From: Dipylidium caninum
Lineage: Eukaryota; Platyhelminthes; Cestoda; Cyclophyllidea; Dipylidiidae
Direction of reading: 5' to 3'
DNA: 64,000 nt
Assembly (NCBI GenBank): GCA_017562135.1
Contig: QEYB01000882.1
Span: 124,001 to 188,000, forward strand
Positions 60,901 to 64,000 of this stretch are shown here, in pieces (within the stretch, counting starts at the first letter, position 1; the number at the start of each line of letters is the position of its first letter). The notes beneath the pieces were generated by a model. That model was not told where the DNA came from and ran no database searches. It saw only the letters and a list, made by a program, of their open reading frames with translations. Both the position numbers and the translations under genes were made by a program.

Positions 60901-63023
60901 AATTTGCCTTCGCATAAAAAGTCACCTCCACCGTCTTTAGTGTCACTCGTAGCCTTAATGATGGGAAAACGAAAGTAGGATGCCCCTCAGTTATGGTTTT
61001 GGTTTGAAGGGCATGGAAGAGGATTTGATTGATAACGTTCAGAGGAGGCTTAGTGACGAGACCCACACGCCACACTATTCTCGCCGAAAGCAAAAGGGCA
61101 CCAAAGCCGACGGAGTATTGAGTACCGCACTAACAACGGTCTTTAGGTAAAATTCGGGGTTTTGTATGCATTACTTAATTGTCAACTAGGCAGTTTTGTC
61201 GAGGCTACGCGGTGGGGGAGGGGGGGAGGCAGGGGTGTCAACTGTGATACGTTCTTGTACTCTGATAACTGGCCTTTCCCAATGCTAGAAGGGATGTTAT
61301 GTTGCTAGCCATCATTCTTCATATCCAGTTTTAATGAGGACGTAACACGTTCTTTCCGCACCTTCTCGTTTCCTTCATACCTTCAAGAATGATCTTTTGT
61401 TTCCAGCTAACACTTGCTCTTGTTTTCCGCTGTTCAGACGTTGGAAGTGTGATCTGTATGCTTGTTTGATTATTTAAGTCGTTAAATGGATAAATTTCAA
61501 ATGGGTAAAATAACATTTTTTGTTAGATGCGAGCATCTTCCTTCTTTTCCAAAATAATCGAGGTGGCCTCGATGAAGCTGGATAGACCTTAGGGCATCCT
61601 CAGTGATTTTCCACTCATTAGCTGGACCATTTCTCCGTACTTAGGCGCCATCGTATTGGTTCAAAATAAACTAGCGCTTTGGCTAACAATACGCCCTAGA
61701 CTTTCTCATCCGCCTCCCTCAACTTCCCCCGTCACGACACCTTACCAAGATATTGACAAGAGAGGGAACTTTTATTGAGGGTCGCTCTGCTTACGCGAAT
61801 CTCCTATACCCCGAAACTCCTCTTAGTGGATGAAGCATTGTAAATGCCACTTTAATAAGGCGGTGGACGTGGGGACGAGAAGCGATGAGAATGGGGTTGG
61901 AGGCCGGGGTGAAGCTTTGATTCAAGAGTTTAAAATCGCAACAAGCCTGAAAATCAATGTAGTGGTTTGTTTTCTTTTCAAAATTTACATCTAGAATGTG
62001 GAGTGAGTCTCCCCGAAGGGTGAACATCATCGATAAAATGCCAGTTAATGATATGAAAAAAGTCATTACCAATCAGTACGGCAGCATTAGGATTTCAAGC
62101 GCCTTCCTTTGAAATAAGTAGTGTGAGGTGGTAGGAGTGGAGGGGGTGAGGGGCGGTCGGGGAGCGGTCGGGGGGCTATCGAGGTGGTGGTGATAATTTA
62201 GACCAGCCTGTCTTATCTGATTCTCCCCCTATGATTTTAACTCGCCTTTTATGTATATTTCGTGGCTCCTAAAAATTTATATTTAGGGCGATTGAACGAG
62301 ACATACACACTTACACAACATGCAAGTCCCTTAGGACTGCCAATTCTCGTGACAAAACAAAGTAAAACCGAGTTGGAGCGCATTTGCGATCATAATTTTT
62401 GAAGTATGGAGTGAGTGAATGCTTTGAAAGGAAACTTTGCCGTTGTCAAGGCTCCCATAATAATCGATGACGTGGGATGCTGAAGACGCTGGGGAGTAGA
62501 GGATCAGCCTCGCCTGAAGAGTACACTGAGAAGGAAGATTTTTGTGGGCAAAATTGAGGCCACATTTTGGTAGACCTCGCGGTCTTTCTTCCACACCCTG
62601 TCGGGACATCGTGGCGAACGCGTCGTATCGGGAACGAGAAAACCTTTACACCAGCTATGACAGTTTGCTTGGCGGACCACATTTGAGAGACTCTCTGCCA
62701 TTGGTGCTCTCAATACCTATAAAAGTCAATAAACGTAGCCTCTAAGGACGACCCTTAAGCGCCTGATTTCGGGGCTTTTTGGCGTCTTTCCTCTTTACAT
62801 GAGCACCACACAAAGCATCAGATTATATACATTCGCCGTGTATTCTTGCCTTGTAGATGGTCTTCTGGTCTTCCGTGAATTTCTGCAGGGTGAATTTAGC
62901 GATGAGAATTTGGAATTCTGGATCGCCTGTCAGAAATACAAGTCACTCACCGACGAGTCGGAGCAACGATCGCTAGCCCAGGAAATATACGATGGTTTTA
63001 TCGCATTCCAGTCTCAGAGGGAG
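48540..63023 (+). CDS. RGS-domain protein, 3' part beyond the window
   Basis: Regulators of G-protein signalling bind activated G-alpha and speed its GTPase, ending signalling at the inner face of the plasma membrane. Exons placed: 48540-48977 (or from 48522 if internal), 51693-51871, 59628-59878, 62857-63023. Phases agree at each join (0, 2, 1), giving about 345 residues so far. The first 200 or more are low-complexity, rich in Ser, Pro, Glu and Lys. The RGS domain starts near residue 279 as VVLWQHCFQNLLQDPHG and continues VFREFLQGEFSDENLEFW, the family signature. The last placed exon ends in phase 0, so at least one more exon with the second half of the RGS box lies to the right of 64000 or was not found. 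The start is tentative: an ATG 18 bases after a pyrimidine-rich AG (48521) could follow spliced-leader addition, or upstream exons may exist. Confidence 0.8.
48978..51692. other. RGS intron A, no feature recognised
   Basis: A 2.7-kb intron. A 113-codon frame at 49591-49932 lacks a convincing acceptor and donor pair, and the flanking exons already join in phase without it. Confidence 0.5.
51693..51871 (+). CDS. RGS gene exon B: Ser/Pro-rich linker
   Basis: Acceptor TTCTCAG, phase 0 in, phase 2 out with donor GTGTGT. It encodes DPEPSSPTYQSPVFGSPSEA and then a less polar segment with VVSEVLASSMLDADLKN. Several SP dipeptides suggest proline-directed phosphorylation, an inference from composition. 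Confidence 0.75.
51872..53252. other. RGS intron B, left of the nested gene
   Basis: The RGS intron runs from 51872 to 59627. This left part has no further gene that I can support. An AG at 53217-53218 about 34 bases before the nested ATG could be a leader splice site. Confidence 0.5.
53253..53955 (+). CDS. Nested multi-pass membrane protein of unknown family (intron or frameshift near 53799)
   Basis: I do not recognise this protein. The frame from ATG 53253 encodes a short N-terminus and five to six hydrophobic segments, for example YLVGAIVALNQLIL, FGFICMTNIAYLFFC and ILVLAHILLSFYLTYMY, then a basic turn (KNKRKK). After about 53798 the hydrophobic pattern continues in the next frame over (GLYRHQNGAALMASVDALG to the TAA at 53953-53955). 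Removing a 58-bp GT-AG intron (53799-53856, donor GTTAGC) restores one frame of about 214 residues. A one-base frameshift in the A-rich stretch near 53770 would instead keep an extra membrane segment (WLALYIGLIYCL). AATAAA hexamers follow at 53951, 53974 and 53994. It lies on the same strand within an RGS intron. It could be a genuine nested gene, or a retrocopy if the frameshift is real. Confidence 0.65.
53956..59627. other. RGS intron B, right of the nested gene
   Basis: About 5.7 kb with no gene I can support. It contains polyadenylation hexamers of the nested gene at its left end and a CCCT-rich tract at 54813-54837. Frames at 54408-54737 (+) and 56050-56493 (-) have biased composition and no recognisable motifs. 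Confidence 0.5.
54813..54837 (+). repeat. CCTCCC-rich polypyrimidine tract
   Basis: About six imperfect CCTCC/CCCT units within the RGS intron. Confidence 0.65.
59628..59878 (+). CDS. RGS gene exon C: linker and start of the RGS domain
   Basis: Acceptor ATCCGCAG, phase 2 in (completes Arg). It encodes a basic, Ser/Gln-rich linker and then FQLSWPTLQQVVLWQHCFQN and LLQDP, the first helix of an RGS domain. The donor GTAGGT at 59879 splits the codon for the residue before the conserved Gly, in phase 1. Confidence 0.85.
59879..62856. other. RGS intron C with G-rich tracts
   Basis: A 3-kb intron splitting the RGS domain. Two G-rich tracts lie on the + strand (61211-61236 and 62123-62190). Frames such as 60754-60978 are not needed to keep phase and show no motif. 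Confidence 0.55.
62123..62190 (+). repeat. G-rich tract with tandem GCGGTCGGG unit
   Basis: Runs of G up to six long, with an 11-base unit containing GCGGTCGGG repeated at 62153-62161 and 62164-62172. It could form G-quadruplex structure in single-stranded DNA or pre-mRNA, which is inference. Confidence 0.6.
62857..63023 (+). CDS. RGS gene exon D: central RGS domain
   Basis: Acceptor CCTTGTAG, phase 1 in. Encodes HGLLVFREFLQGEFSDENLE followed by FWIACQKYKSLTDE and an amphipathic helix (AQEIYDGFIAFQSQRE). The F-REFL-x-x-EFS-x-ENLEFW string is the hallmark of RGS boxes and includes the Glu-Asn pair that contacts G-alpha switch regions. Ends in phase 0 with donor GTAAGA. Confidence 0.93.
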
Positions 63024-64000
63024 GTAAGACTAAAAAGCATCCCTGTTCTCTCGTCCCCCCGCCTTCTTCCTTTTCTCCTCTCCTAACCCCCTGCGCAAAT
63101 TATCTGTCTCAATCTGCCCAAGGTTTGGGATCGAATCATCTCCAGTGTGGTCCTCTTAATATTTTTTTTCTCCGATTTGGTGACATGATTATAAAAACTC
63201 CGTGTACGTGCCCTGATTTAATCACTGGTTAATAGTTGCCTCCCCGTTTATTAGTGCATTCTTTATTGGCCAAAATTGGCCGAATCGCATCTTTAAGTTT
63301 AGAGGTCAGTGGGTCTGGCGAATGCTACCAGTAAATTTGCCTACTTCCTTGCATGGGTAGTTCGAAGGCTCAAATTACTATTGCATGCAACACAAGATGC
63401 GGTCTCTTCAGACTATAGTTTTTAACGTGAAGTGCGGGTTCAGGCGGTTGGTTGGTGGTTAATATCGCTTTCCCCAGTGGCCTTCTCGTCGCTTTCCCGC
63501 CACCCAGCATAAGACGTGGGATGGTGGTCCGACTTCCTCAGCTTTTTTGCTTCAGCTATTGTCTTCCTTACCAGTGAGACAATCTGGATCCTTTTGACTC
63601 CACTGAGGTCTCCTGACTTACTCACCTTATAGTCAGTCAAATTTCATCCATTCCCAACACCACCCATCTCGTGTGAAACCATCCTGAGACGTCTTCATGA
63701 TGATGAGCTTATGAGGACTTTTATCAGGGGTGTAATTAGTTCGGTCTTCACTTGCATGCCTACGTTGATTTTACCTAACCACGGGGCTGAATCCAATCTG
63801 GTGAGGCTACCTCGATGAGTTAGTGAATTAACATCATTTCGGCCCGAGATTTGAAGTGTTCTACTACCCACTAACATGGTACGGGATCGGCGCCTTCAAT
63901 TAAACTTCTCAGTGAGCTCAAGTGTGTGTATACTGCCAATTGCCACTATGCAATGGTTGATCCACCCTCTAATTGTACAGTGCTTCGATGCGGTTAGTCT
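63024..64000. other. RGS intron D, open to the window edge
   Basis: No exon for the second half of the RGS domain is found in this last 977 bp, so it must lie beyond the window. Nothing else is recognised. Confidence 0.6.

Overview
The window is eukaryotic genomic DNA of about 40% GC (estimated by eye). It has spliced genes, GT-AG introns ranging from 50 bp to several kb, and long non-coding stretches. No operons, ribosome sites or CRISPR arrays are visible. The mix of very short introns (50-90 bp) with kilobase ones, the short 5' leaders preceded by pyrimidine-rich acceptors (possible spliced-leader sites), and divergent but complete metazoan proteins suggest an invertebrate. A parasitic flatworm such as a tapeworm is my best guess, but this is inference and not read from a marker gene.

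Positions 3331-42481 (probably to 44331) hold one complete plus-strand gene for a KIF1A/UNC-104-type kinesin-3. I could place 36 coding exons by hand. Every splice phase matches its neighbour, and the joined frame gives about 1716 residues, or about 1725 if a short terminal exon at 44301 is used. It contains the motor domain with P-loop, switch I, switch II and lysine K-loop, then the neck and coiled coils, a FHA domain, the KIF1-specific middle region and a C-terminal PH domain. The protein should carry synaptic-vesicle or dense-core-vesicle precursors along microtubules.

From about 48540 to beyond the right edge lies a second plus-strand gene. It encodes a Ser/Pro-rich N-terminal region followed by an RGS domain. 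Four exons are placed and phase-consistent. The end of the RGS domain and the 3' end lie outside the window. A good orphan exon at 47184-47419 may belong to an upstream part of this gene. RGS proteins speed GTP hydrolysis by G-protein alpha subunits.

Inside the 7.8-kb intron of the RGS gene, on the same strand, 53253-53955 encodes a small multi-pass membrane protein that I do not recognise. Its 3' part is out of frame with its 5' part. Either a 58-bp intron or a one-base frameshift explains this.

The remaining sequence is intronic or intergenic. It holds degenerate CATT-rich islands, C- or G-rich tracts and a short CA repeat. I saw no convincing tRNA, rRNA, transposon or minus-strand gene. 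I found no evidence of a novel system. The most useful second looks are at the altered FHA domain, the K-loop splice junction, the uncertain kinesin C-terminus and the nested membrane gene.
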